From: Botryosphaeria dothidea
Taxonomy: Eukaryota; Ascomycota; Dothideomycetes; Botryosphaeriales; Botryosphaeriaceae
Assembly: GCA_011503125.2 (NCBI GenBank)
Contig: WWBZ02000073.1
Span: 310,001 to 374,000, forward strand
Length of the DNA: 64,000 bases
Direction: 5' to 3'
Both the position numbers and the translations under genes were made by a program. Positions 1 through 9,369 of the stretch are shown piece by piece. Under the pieces are notes generated by a model that was not told the origin of the DNA, did no database searches, and saw only the letters and a list, made by a program, of their open reading frames with translations. The stretch's first letter is position 1; each line of letters starts with the position of its first letter.

Positions 1-843
1 GGTTCCCAACCTTCAAATATGGAATAAGCCCACATACCCTTGGAAATTGAATTCTTAGAGAGATACTGTCACTCAAAGATCAAAAGGGAGCTCTCAGAAA
101 GCCAATCGTGGAGCAAATAATGCAAGAGGTCTTGATATTGACAGGCCGGAAAATATCTTCAGACAAAAATGGTCACGGATAGAATCAGAGCCTGTGAAAA
201 GACACGAAGCGGACTGGTTTAAGTAACGAGACGCACTGAGCTTAATGTAAACACCTACCAGGTGACAGTAGAGGGCTCGCCTGCTCCGCGTAGCCATGTA
301 CTGTAGTACCGCCGCTACGTATACCTTATACTACAACCTACTGAAAACGGAAGCATTACATCCACTCGGCCCGTCCGTCCCGTCTCGGAATTCTACATGA
401 GCATTCGTCATTCACCGTCACAGCCAATGACAGAGGCTGGCGAGCCGGACGGCCTTTAGATGACGACAGGACGGGATGAATGCCGCTCTGACAACATTGG
501 TGGCGAAACGGATAATCGTGCAGGAGGGGTTGCTCCAATTGCTTATCTCAAGCCTGCTTGAATTCGATTGCACAACACTGTCGTGACACAACATTTGCTA
601 TCCAGGACAAGCTGACATATTTGCGGGGTAAATTTTGCATCATCCCCGTTTAAGTTTGCTGTTGCACAGCACCTACATACATTGCCTCCATTCCGCAAGC
701 CCGAAAATTGTCTTCTCGAGGGTCGCTCCTGCGATATATAATCCATCCTCGGGAACGTCTCTCTATCATTGTCTTGCCAGGACGCGAGTTCAAACTCTCT
801 TCTCCCCGCTTGTCTTCAGCGACATCTGAGTCTTTGAGCCGTC
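1..843. other. Intergenic; promoter of the first HET gene at its right end
   Basis: No convincing coding region on either strand; the short open frames show no recognisable motif. The last ~110 bases hold a TATA-like element (see the entry at 733) and probably the 5' leader of the HET gene that starts at 844. Confidence 0.5.
733..739 (+). promoter_or_regulatory. TATA-like element of HET gene 1
   Basis: TATATAA lies about 105 bases upstream of the ATG at 844, a usual distance for a filamentous fungal promoter. Inferred from sequence and position only. Confidence 0.4.
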
Positions 844-2355
844 ATGAATGCCAGATCTGCCGGACCGTTTCACTACAAACAGCTAGACGACAAGTCGTCG
901 ATGATTCGTCTTCTCCAGCTCCTTCCAGGGAAGCGGGGCAGCACCGTCAGCTGCCACCTTCAACAATCCTCGGTCGCATCCAGAACGAAATACTATTGTC
1001 TCTCGTACCAGTGGGGAGGCGCGGACGAAAGCGCCCCGCTAATAGATATCAACGGAAAGTACTTTCAGATCCAACAGAATCTTTGGAATTTTCTGGATGT
1101 TGCAAGGTCAAAATACACGTGGCAGTGGTTTTGGATAGACGCAATATGCATTGATCAGCAGCATGTGGAGGAGAAGGGCTATCAAGTCCGCTTGATGAGC
1201 AAGATTTATACGAAAGCCTCGAAGGTAGTCATCTGGCTGGGGAAAGGCAGCGCTGCGGACAATCAAAAGATCAGGTAAGGAGTTGACAAGGGTGGTGGTC
1301 GTACGAGACAGAGATCGGAGATGACAGCAGACGCCGTGCTAACGAGGCCTTTCTGGCAAAGCTTCGTTGCTATGTGTGAGAACGAATATTGGAAGAGAGC
1401 GCGGATTGTGCAGGAGATCACGCTGGCTCGGTATCGGGTCATTCTGCTGGACGACAATGAGCTCGAGTGGTCCAAATTTGCAACCCTTGTCTGCTTTTTC
1501 GACGCAGAGAACTCGCACCCCAGCCGATCATTGCAGTTATGCATTACCAAACTCAAAGACAGTCCAGCACATGCCATCATCCAGACCACTGGTCGCGAGA
1601 CGACTTCAAAATGGAATCCTCGGCCACTGAGAGATCTACTGCAGGATCAGATGGATCGCCTCTGCTTCTATCCTCGAGATCGGATCTACTCATTGCTGTC
1701 ACTTTGTGATGAGAAAGACCACTTGGTGCCGGACTATGGGATTAATCATATTGAGCTCCTTTTCAGGACAGTTGTCGCATGCAACCCAGCTCTAGGTCTC
1801 ATCGATTTTGTCTGCCAGCTGATCAGGATCTTGGCCATCAACAAGGCTTCTTTGTTCGACCTTCCGAGTACCCGATTGGCTATTGAATTCAAGATCTTTG
1901 CATGGTCTCCACTAGAGACTGTTGAATTGGATACGCAAGGCGAAAATTCGAAAGCCCAATCCAGCTGCGGGTGCAAGAATTTGGACATTCGTTATGAAGA
2001 AATGAACGAAGAAGATAGCATATGTTGCTTCAAACAAAGCGATATACGGATCCCGTTCCATATTCTTAATAGAGGAACACCAACCGGAAGCTGCTGGAGT
2101 TACTTCCGATACACTGAAAACGGGTGGTGCTGGGATGGCTATTGGCGTTTCCCTAACGGTTCTGATCTAGATGTTCGTTGCTTGGAGCAGGGTGATGCCT
2201 TCAAAATTCACAATGGCGTCGAAAATCCATGGACAGTCTTCTTTCCGTGGGTTTCGTTTTGGGGGTTCTTGATACGCCATGAAGACTACTTACGCCGCTA
2301 CCACCGAGAAAGCTCTCAGTTGCATGGCTACCGTTTCTTTCAAGGGGATTGTTGA
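844..2355 (+). CDS. HET-domain protein 1 (heterokaryon incompatibility family)
   Basis: HET domains trigger regulated cell death after non-self recognition in filamentous ascomycetes. Motif 1 is YYCLSYQWGG near residues 50-59, followed by FWIDAICIDQQ (96-105) and KVVIWLGKG (127-135). After an intron comes NEYWKRARIVQEITLA, matching the family motif in which R-x-W-I-x-Q-E is usual; here the Trp is replaced by Arg. The best gene model has exons 844-1274 and 1362-2355. The donor is GTAAGG at 1275, a branch-like GCTAAC lies at 1339-1344, and the acceptor AAAG ends at 1361; the intron is 87 nt and the phase is consistent, giving 474 aa. The region after the HET domain has no recognised effector or repeat domain. 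Looks intact. The exact acceptor is an inference. Confidence 0.85.
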
Positions 2356-3688
2356 AGAGACTCACAAGGTCTAACCTTCTCGGGTGATCCCCCTTCTCGC
2401 CATTCGTTTCACTGTCAGGTGAGATCTCCCCGAATTTCATCAGACCCAAGGCAAAAAAACATACTAGGACTGTTATAGAGAGTCGAGGCGTCATCTGGAC
2501 AACTGTAATATTAGAAAATACAACTCTTGCGTCACCTTAAATGCTTCGAGTCTCCACGACGCTGAGTTTCTTCAAGGGCATCGTTGTTCATCGTCGACTG
2601 CAGCACTTTTTTGTAAACAAGCTCCATTATTGTAATCCCTATACCCTCTCCTAGATTGATGCCTCGGCGTAGATATCTTTTTCCAGCTCAGCGTTGTCTT
2701 GTTCCGAGAACGGACGGCTAAATTTTCAAAACATTTGTCCGCGTCTTTTGCAGGCCGGAACAGCTTTCGTCAGCTCCAATGTTCTCGAATGCCGATCAGC
2801 AGAGCATGGGGCGTGTATTCCGGGTTTGGAAAACGTTTCAGCTTCGGCTGCCGAGAGCCGAGTAATTGTTGAGCCTCGCTTCTTCTCACCGATCTGGAAG
2901 AACAATCCTGGTGTTCCATTGAGACAACACTGCGCCACAGGACAGCTCGTGTTCGGCAAGAGTCATGCACAATGGGTACTAGTCCTAACTCGCTAAGTCC
3001 TTTGAAGACCGCCGAGCCGCTCTAGCAGTTTGCACTTATGCATGCCCTACAAGACTTAGAACCGATTGGCCTTGTTCTTTAACCTAAAACGCTCTCACGC
3101 TATGCACAAGTTTTAGATGTAGAGCTGCAGTTTGCTTCAAGGAACCCCGCGACGAGTGGATCTGCGGCCAAGATTCTCCCTTTAATCACCACCATCACGC
3201 AAGACGGGCCGAAACACACCAGATAGCCGTTCAGGCGCTCCAGCAGTGCCTGACGAGCTCAGCCTCAGCGACCTGCTCACAGCACCGCTCACAATCACGA
3301 CACGCCCGCCCGGCTTGCGGCCCACTTCGTCCACTTTCCCTAGTTAACCGAAACATCATGTCCGGTCGTCGGGTCAGCCTTCTCTTTCCTATTGCGACGC
3401 TCCCGGCTAGATCCGCTGTCAGCTCAATCAATTGCCCGTAGGCGATGAAGCCGCGAGACAAGGCCTCGGACGGTCGTGTTTGAAGCTATGTTTGGTGTCG
3501 CTTGGGTCGATCATGCCCTCTTCTTCGCCCTCTGCTCGCACGCATATATAGAAAGCGTCCCGCAATCTGACGAAGATCATTCTGCAAACTGCTGCGCACG
3601 TTTCCTCCCCAGGTCCTTCCAGCACCCTGGGTGTTTCCATTTCCCGTTTTCCTTGGCTCCGCTGTATACGAGAAGATCCCGCAACACC
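2356..3688. other. Intergenic stretch between HET gene 1 and the repeat-peptide gene
   Basis: Open frames here (for example around 2694-2996) show no domain, signal peptide or splice logic and overlap each other on both strands. The final 150 bases contain a TATATA element (3544-3549) that suits the gene starting at 3689. Confidence 0.45.
3544..3549 (+). promoter_or_regulatory. TATA element of the repeat-peptide precursor gene
   Basis: TATATA in the context GCATATATAGAAAGC lies about 140 bases upstream of the ATG at 3689. Position and sequence only. Confidence 0.4.
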
Positions 3689-4534
3689 ATGAAGACCTCC
3701 GCATTCGTCAAAGCGTTGATGCTCGCCGGCCTGGCTGCCGCGCAGATCGACGCCAGCGGCAACGGCGACAGCGGCGTTGCTAAAGTGAGCCCATCACGTC
3801 CCTGCACGGAGCATCAACATGCACACAAAAATTCTGACACCACACAGCGCCAGGAAATCGCCAACATCACACCGGGCCCCTCACTCAACCTCACCGACGA
3901 GGAAATCGCCAGCCAGGGCGACCCAGGCGACCTGCGCCGCATCGACAAGCGCCAGGACGAGCCCGTCGTCGCCGACATCCGGTCCGGCGGGCGCGAGAAC
4001 CTGACGGACGAGGAGATCGCGGACCAAGGCGACCCGGGCGATCTGCGGCGCATCGACAAGCGCGCGCCCGTCGACTTGGAGCTCGATGTCGAGGTTGATG
4101 ATGGGGACGACGAAGAAGAGAACGACGGCGAGGACCGCGACCACCCGCAGATCGGCGGCGGGCGCGGGTCGAGGCGGAGGAGTCCGCAGGACACGCAGAC
4201 GGTGAACGTCGGGGACTTGGGGAGCGCGGGGAACTCGACGGACGCGCTGGAAGGCAGCGATACGAGGCGCATTCATAGAGGGGGGAATGGGAAGAGGCAG
4301 GATTCGCAGACCGTGAATGTCGGGGATTTGGTTGGTGGGGCGCGGAATTCGACAGATCCGAGTCAATTGGAGGGGAGCCAGACGCGGAGGATTGGCTGGC
4401 CGAGGGAGAAGAGGGAGGAGGGGGCGGGTGCGGATGAGAGTCAGGCGGGCACGAGTGTGAGGGTCGGTGGGCACAGGGGCGGGAGGCTGCCGATTGGTAG
4501 GAGGATGAGATTTGGAAAGAGGAATGATGCGTGA
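3689..4534 (+). CDS. Secreted Kex2-processed repeat-peptide precursor (KEP / RiPP-like)
   Basis: Exons 3689-3784 and 3848-4534 give 260 aa. The 63-nt intron (GTGAGC...CACACAG) keeps the frame open if retained, but removing it joins K32 to R33 and creates a dibasic KR exactly before the first repeat, which strongly supports splicing. A signal peptide (MKTSAFVKALMLAGLAAAQ) is followed by KR-bounded units. Two A units end in DPGDLRRIDKR. An acidic spacer follows, then two B units sharing TQTVNVGDL or SQTVNVGDL, an N-S-T-D sequon and TRRI, and a basic last unit ending MRFGKR before the terminal NDA. This is the architecture of KEP precursors, which Kex2 cuts into peptides in the secretory pathway; ustiloxin-type dikaritins and alpha-pheromone are the known classes. 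It lacks a pheromone core, and no UstYa/DUF3328, tyrosinase or methyltransferase gene is nearby, so the product is unknown. Confidence 0.8.
   Translation: MKTSAFVKALMLAGLAAAQIDASGNGDSGVAKVSPSRPCTEHQHAHKNSDTTQRQEIANITPGPSLNLTDEEIASQGDPGDLRRIDKRQDEPVVADIRSGGRENLTDEEIADQGDPGDLRRIDKRAPVDLELDVEVDDGDDEEENDGEDRDHPQIGGGRGSRRRSPQDTQTVNVGDLGSAGNSTDALEGSDTRRIHRGGNGKRQDSQTVNVGDLVGGARNSTDPSQLEGSQTRRIGWPREKREEGAGADESQAGTSVRVGGHRGGRLPIGRRMRFGKRNDA
3785..3847 (+). other. 63-nt intron whose removal creates a KR processing site
   Basis: Phase-0 intron of 21 in-frame codons without a stop. The exon junction AAA|CGC encodes Lys-Arg in front of QEIAN, matching the KR-Q start seen in three other units (KRQDEP, KRQDSQ and, loosely, the PQDTQ unit). 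Confidence 0.75.
3848..4420 (+). repeat. Intragenic repeats encoding two related peptide families
   Basis: A1 (about 3851-3949) and A2 (about 3952-4060) share N-L-T-D-E-E-I-A-x-Q-G-D-P-G-D-L-R-R-I-D and KR. B1 (about 4183-4296) and B2 (about 4300-4410) share TVNVGDL, N-S-T-D, L-E-G-S and TRRI. Both families follow the same plan: Gln-start, N-x-T-D sequon, RRI, then a dibasic site. Confidence 0.75.
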
Positions 4535-5337
4535 AGGAGTTGGGGAGGGAGCCAAGTGGTAGGGAGCCACTGGTTGAAAGTGATGCAACATAAAGAACTT
4601 TATCGAGACTGAGTTTTGTGTATTTTAAGAGAACAGAGGGATGGCTAATCCCATTTAGAAAAGCATGTTACTAATTCTTCCTTTCCCAGATGCCTGTCCA
4701 CGTACGGTGCACTCATAACCATCATTATTGGAAGTGCTGCAAAAGCCGGGGAGCCGGGCTCATCAATTTCTTCCTCCGCTTCAAGGGACCAGTTCCTTTG
4801 TAGCTGTCTCCATTGTTGCTTATCTTTGCTCTATCTAGCGATGGAACATTGCATCTATAAAAGCATCTAGGAAGATTAGAATAAGCTACAGGAACAAACT
4901 TTATAGATCCCGACCACCACATCTTTTGACTCCACGCCCCTATTTTGTTTTCAGGCATTCCCAACTTCGGCGAAATAGCTGATCTTAAAGTGTCCGTTCC
5001 GGAGTTGGGGACCTTATGAATTGGTAAGAATACGAGCTTAAGTCAGTTCTGCCGAGATATCCGGTGCGATAATTGGTTCATCGGCTTCGGCAATCTGGCG
5101 AGAGTCAGTCCCAATGTATCAATGCGCTCCGCCCAGACAATACAGGACAGAGATGACCTCATAATAAGTGCCTAAAGCTCTACGCAAAAATGCTCTGCGG
5201 TGCTTGCGTAGAGAAGCAGAACATGTGATCAAGAATATAAATACCGTCCATGGTCGAGAGCCTTCCAGCATCGAGCAGCCTTTCTTCGCTGAGTGTGAAA
5301 CCATCAGTCTTGTTTCAGCGGCATTTATATTGTAGAA
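4535..5337. other. Intergenic; promoter of the SnoaL-like gene at its right end
   Basis: No supportable gene. TATAAATA near 5235 lies about 100 bases before the ATG at 5338 and is probably the old promoter of that locus. Confidence 0.45.
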
Positions 5338-5986
5338 ATGAAGACCTCCGCTGTAATTACTGTCATTGGCCTCTGTGCCTCTACGGTAGCGGCCGTGGAT
5401 CTCAAGCACTACCAGGCTGGCACCGGTGTCGAAGCTGAGTTCGCGGACTTTCTCAAGGAGTACGTCAGGGCCGCCCTCACCATGTATAACGGAAGCATAT
5501 CTGACATTTTGGCTTCTCAACAGACTCTACGCGCTATCTGAGGAACCCGCTTCGACAGATACGTTCACCGACTTTTTCACTGCCGATGGTGTCCTGATCG
5601 TGCGTGGCACCACCGCGACGGGAGCTGCCGAGATCGTGCAGCTTAAGCAGCGCCTGCTCCCAACTGCTGGAAACAAGCACTGAAATCATCTCCCTAATAC
5701 CACGACCGTTGCTTCTGAGACGGCGGAACAGAAGGTCTACAACGTTGATGGCATCATCCAGTCTACCTACGACGGAGGAAACTGCTCTCAAGCATAGTAA
5801 GAGAAACTCACCCGTTGATATTCCACAGAACACTGCTTACCAATGGCCAGCTACCGCACGCATTTCACTGTCAGCAAGTCACAAGATGGAGTTCGTTTGG
5901 CTACCCACTCGGGAAGTCTCCTGTCATACGATGACTATCTGATTACTCCTTCTGTGTCTCCTACCGAGATTGCATGTGACCAGTAA
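5338..5986 (+). pseudogene. Secreted SnoaL/NTF2-like protein, inactivated by a TGA
   Basis: The start encodes a signal peptide (MKTSAVITVIGLCASTVAA) and a short N-terminal part ending FADFLKE. After a first intron (acceptor CAG at 5521-5523) the frame reads LYALSEEPASTDTFTDFFT, then DGVLIVRG, typical of fungal secreted SnoaL-like folds. At 5681-5683 a TGA stands where a Trp (K-H-W-N-H) is expected; the same frame then continues as NTTTVASETAEQKVYNVDG. A second intron (5797-5850, GTAAGA...CCAG) leads to an exon ending IACDQ and TAA at 5984-5986. The first intron's donor is unclear: GTCAGG at 5464 is out of phase, and GTATAA at 5484 gives only 40 nt. Everything but one codon, and perhaps that donor, looks functional, so inactivation is recent or a base error. 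Confidence 0.7.
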
Positions 5987-7023
5987 ATACAGAACAGCGC
6001 AATAACGCCTAGTACGAAACAGCGCAACTTAATTTCACGGCCGTTGGGAGTCTGCTGAAGATCCCCAATGGCCTCTGGTGTGTGGGGATCGACAATGAGG
6101 CGAGCAGCGTTAGCGAGCTCGGACGAGATGGAGCAGACTCCGGTCCATGATAAGCTCGACATCACGATAAAGATATCCATTTAGTTCTGGAAAGGCATAA
6201 TGGAATTAGCGAATAGAATATTACCCCAGAGTAAATGAAAATACATGAAGAGCCCGGCATAGAAACCTCAAAGTGGGAAATCGGAAAAAATCATCCATCG
6301 CCGTATACTCTTCATGCCTTTTCGAAACCCTTACAACGGCTTTCAACCCCACTTATCCTGCCCATTTCAACTTTTATTCGTACTGAGCTGCACAGAGGTC
6401 TACACCAGCCCTTATAAAAGGTTCTACCATGTCAATTCTTCCATGCTCACAGACTCTAGAGTTGTCCGCTTCGCTCGCTCCGCTGGTAGAGCATTGACAT
6501 TTGCGCTGTGCTCAATCAACTCGGCGGCGATTCTCACAAATCCCTTAACCACAGCTGCCTGAAACGCCGTGACTCATACATTTGTCGCCGCCATCTGCAG
6601 CATCAGCCGATTTCCCAATGCCGATATTAATTCTCCAATGAGCGAGCGAGGGGGGCCTCACAGTGCAGCCGCTGCACTAATAAACGTATTTGGAAGCAAG
6701 TTGACGTGTTCATGCAAGTCTGCGGCGTTGCTACAGATGAACTCACCAAATGACGTAAATCAGGTGCAACATACGTACCCAAACAATTCTGTGGCGGAAT
6801 GCTACACAGCCATTACCGACCAGGATCACACGGTACATAGGGCGCAGCCACTCTGGAAATGCCGCACCGGCAGCCCTTTTAAGCCTAATGCCAAAGTATC
6901 CTCATACTCCCCTATGCTCATCTTCCACAGTTCTTTTCGCAAAAAGGTGAATACCGCCTCAACTATTCGCGTACTACGACTTCAATTTCAACACTCTCTT
7001 GCTTTCCCAACGCTGCAGGCAAC
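5987..7023. other. Intergenic stretch before HET gene 2
   Basis: A minus-strand open frame at 5935-6180 reads like ordinary coding composition but has no recognised domain and overlaps the SnoaL-like gene end. Nothing else is supportable. The 5' region of the HET gene begins about 6,860. Confidence 0.4.
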
Positions 7024-8775
7024 ATGGATGCTCACAATATGCACACGGACTTCGGAAGGATCTACGACAATAGAAGTGCTTTTGTGAACGATCTTCTGGA
7101 GATTCAGAAATGTCAGAAGCCACGCACGGACCCTGGTTTCTGGGCTAGCCACCTCCGGTTTCTCAACGTTGCAGAGCTGGATGAAATAGGAGAAATCAAA
7201 TGGATAATGTTGGAATCGAAACAAGAGAACTCAGGACGAAAAGAGTACATTGCGCTTTCGTACCGTTGGTCTGAGGAGGAGCTCAATCCGCGCTATCATA
7301 TAGTCGATGGAGACTCCTATCGAAGAAACAGAGTTGACAACTTGGTCCTTGATCGCGCAATACGATATGCTTCCTCGGAAAACGTTCCCTTCATCTGGTT
7401 CGACCAGGAATGCATAGATCAAGAAGACAGCTCTAACGAGAAAGCAATTGGGATAGAGTCAATGGATCTTGTCTATCGTCGCAGCAGGCACCCGGTCGGA
7501 CTGTTGAGCTGCGAACTTTCTTTCATCGAGCTGTCTATAGTTCGAAAGTTTCTAGGCGAATTTGGACAGAGACAATAGAAGCGAAAAAACATGCAACTGC
7601 TCAAAAGTCGTCCACAAGACACGATACTGCGCCTTCTTGTTGTACTAGGCCACATCCTGGACGACCACTGGTGGCAACGCGCCTGGGTCTACCAAGAGGA
7701 ATTCTGCAGTCCACAAATGAAACTTCTCATTCCACGTCGACATGCAGATGATGTCACATTTGACGAACCAATCTCTGCAATAGAGTTCCGAACCGCTGTC
7801 ACGCAATTTTGCTTGGCCGCACAGGACCAGGGATTTCAATGTCAGCATCTCATGCATAGAGCCAAGAGGTACAATATCCTTAACGAGCAGTTCGGAAGCA
7901 ATGCCCTCGAATGCCGTGTTTACACGAGCTACACCAAGGATGTTTTGAGAGAGCTGGAGGGTCGGGAAAACAGGGACGTCTTCGATAAACTCGCAAGACG
8001 TTTGGCAGCAGAAAATCGATTTGGTCTGAGCGTATGCATCCTGGCTCTACTTCTTCTCAACGGGGAGGTCCTGCGGAATTGTCGCAATAGAGCACGTAAC
8101 GAAGAGGGAAGACGCTACGCAGTCATCAACAAAACTATCTGCGAAATTTGGGACGAGTATGGACTCCAGTCAATTCCTATACCCTGGGACGACAAACATC
8201 TCACCTTTCTCAAACGCTGCCGGCTTCCGAATGTGCGTTTAACGGCAGAGGGGATCGAAAGTGAGGGATGGATCTGGGAGCTAGAAGCGAAAATTGATAT
8301 ACATCTGCCTTCAAATTGGGTAAACTTCAATCGCAAGTGCTCTCCTCTGAATACTGGCCATATACGCATCCTGGAGGGTGTTTCCGAAGAATTATGGAGG
8401 ATACTTGGGCAAAACCGAGTGACTGAACGTCTTCAAGGAATCATAGAAACGGATGAGGATCTCCGCTGCAGGAGGCAGGACGATGCCAACCCCAGCTACG
8501 ATTTTCAGGTCAGCATGGTGGAGTCCATCGTCCATGCATTGGATACCGGTAAAGAGGTCCGAATGGCAAGATTACTGGGCCAGCGGGATGTCCGGGGGCT
8601 CTTTGTTTGTAATGAGAGACCTGAAAATAGCTTGGTGTTTACTGCATGGTCTCACGAGCAGGATCTAGGTCCAGAAAAATATGTTTCTGTTGGATTGTTG
8701 ATGAACAACGATGATCCATTGATGATTGGCATGAGGAGGAAGGGCATAGGTGGCCCACCCTCCTTATATACGTAA
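7024..8775 (+). pseudogene. HET-domain gene 2: in-frame TAG, C-terminus replaced by a solo LTR
   Basis: The reading frame starts at 7024. HET motifs are EYIALSYRWS (residues 74-83), FIWFDQECIDQED (123-135), the GIESMDLVYRRS...HPVGLL segment, and WWQRAWVYQEEF after the break. A TAG at 7576-7578 (codon 185) interrupts the frame, which continues without frameshift; no GT-AG pair around it gives a sensible intron. At the 3' end, the last 29 codons (from about 8688) come from an inserted 148-bp copia LTR, and the frame ends at 8775 inside it. If the LTR and one target duplication are ignored, the host frame continues downstream to a TAG at 8962-8964, so the original protein was longer. Two lesions make this most likely a pseudogene, though a truncated protein from an internal start is possible. 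Confidence 0.75.
8683..8687. repeat. Target-site duplication GTTTC, left copy
   Basis: Matches GTTTC at 8836-8840 on the other side of the solo LTR. The 5-bp size is the usual one for copia integrase. Confidence 0.85.
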
Positions 8776-8835
8776 GTGAGTGACTGAGCTATCTGGTGTT
8801 GCAAAAGCAATATGCAAAACACGTGATTTCCAACA
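8688..8835. mobile_element. Solo copia LTR (148 bp) in HET gene 2
   Basis: Begins TGTTGG and ends CCAACA, the same termini and exact length (148 bp) as the two LTRs of the full element at 12979-18383. It differs from them at about six positions. It is flanked by GTTTC on both sides (8683-8687 and 8836-8840), a 5-bp target duplication. This is the product of LTR-LTR recombination after a full insertion. Confidence 0.92.
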
Positions 8836-8964
8836 GTTTCTCTCGAGGTTTTGCAAGACTATAGGTTTCCATCTAGACATGAGGTCCGAGAATGGATGAA
8901 TGGTCTTTGGTTCGCAACAAGAGGAGAGGGATATGGACGAGTTACGTTCTCATGGCCGCTATAG
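8836..8964 (+). pseudogene. Severed 3' end of HET gene 2
   Basis: Directly after the solo LTR the host reading frame resumes (second GTTTC copy, then CTC GAG GTT TTG...) and stays open to TAG at 8962-8964, adding about 41 codons of the original C-terminus. The insertion therefore cut a real coding sequence and not a 3' UTR. Confidence 0.75.
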
Positions 8965-9369
8965 AGTGCCTAGTTCTGGAGTTGACAAGCGGAAGCTTTG
9001 CTTATAAGATAGTTCCTCCAGTAGCTTAAGCCAGATTCTGAGTATTCAGCGTATTATTGTTCCGCCACTGACGTCAGGAGCCGGACATGTTTAGCCACAG
9101 TCTAGGAAAAGCCACATCTAAGTCTAGCTTCAATCAGCTGAATTTTTGTAACGTCGAGAAGAGAGAGAATAGTATGTCTTAAAGTAACATGAATTTTGAG
9201 AGACTCATTATATAAATTCATAAAGAACTTCTCATAAGACTCTCTATTTCCTTCACGTCCTTACATAAACATATTAGGTCACCGCGAAAGCTATCATGAA
9301 GATAACGGTTCGTTATACCTCGTTCTAGAGACTCTTCTACCATCCTTCACCCCTGTTCCTAATGTCGGT
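8965..9369. other. Intergenic, AT-rich
   Basis: Convergent gap between HET gene 2 (plus strand) and the dioxygenase (minus strand). No open frame or repeat of note; presumably both 3' UTRs. Confidence 0.5.

Noticed and set aside
4500..4534. True amidated RFamide neuropeptide
   Set aside because: The expected amidating enzymes are not known in fungi; kept only as a low-interest motif observation.
7500..7600. Intron removing the TAG at 7576-7578 in HET gene 2
   Set aside because: Candidate GT-AG pairs here are under ~35 nt or break the frame; none is credible.
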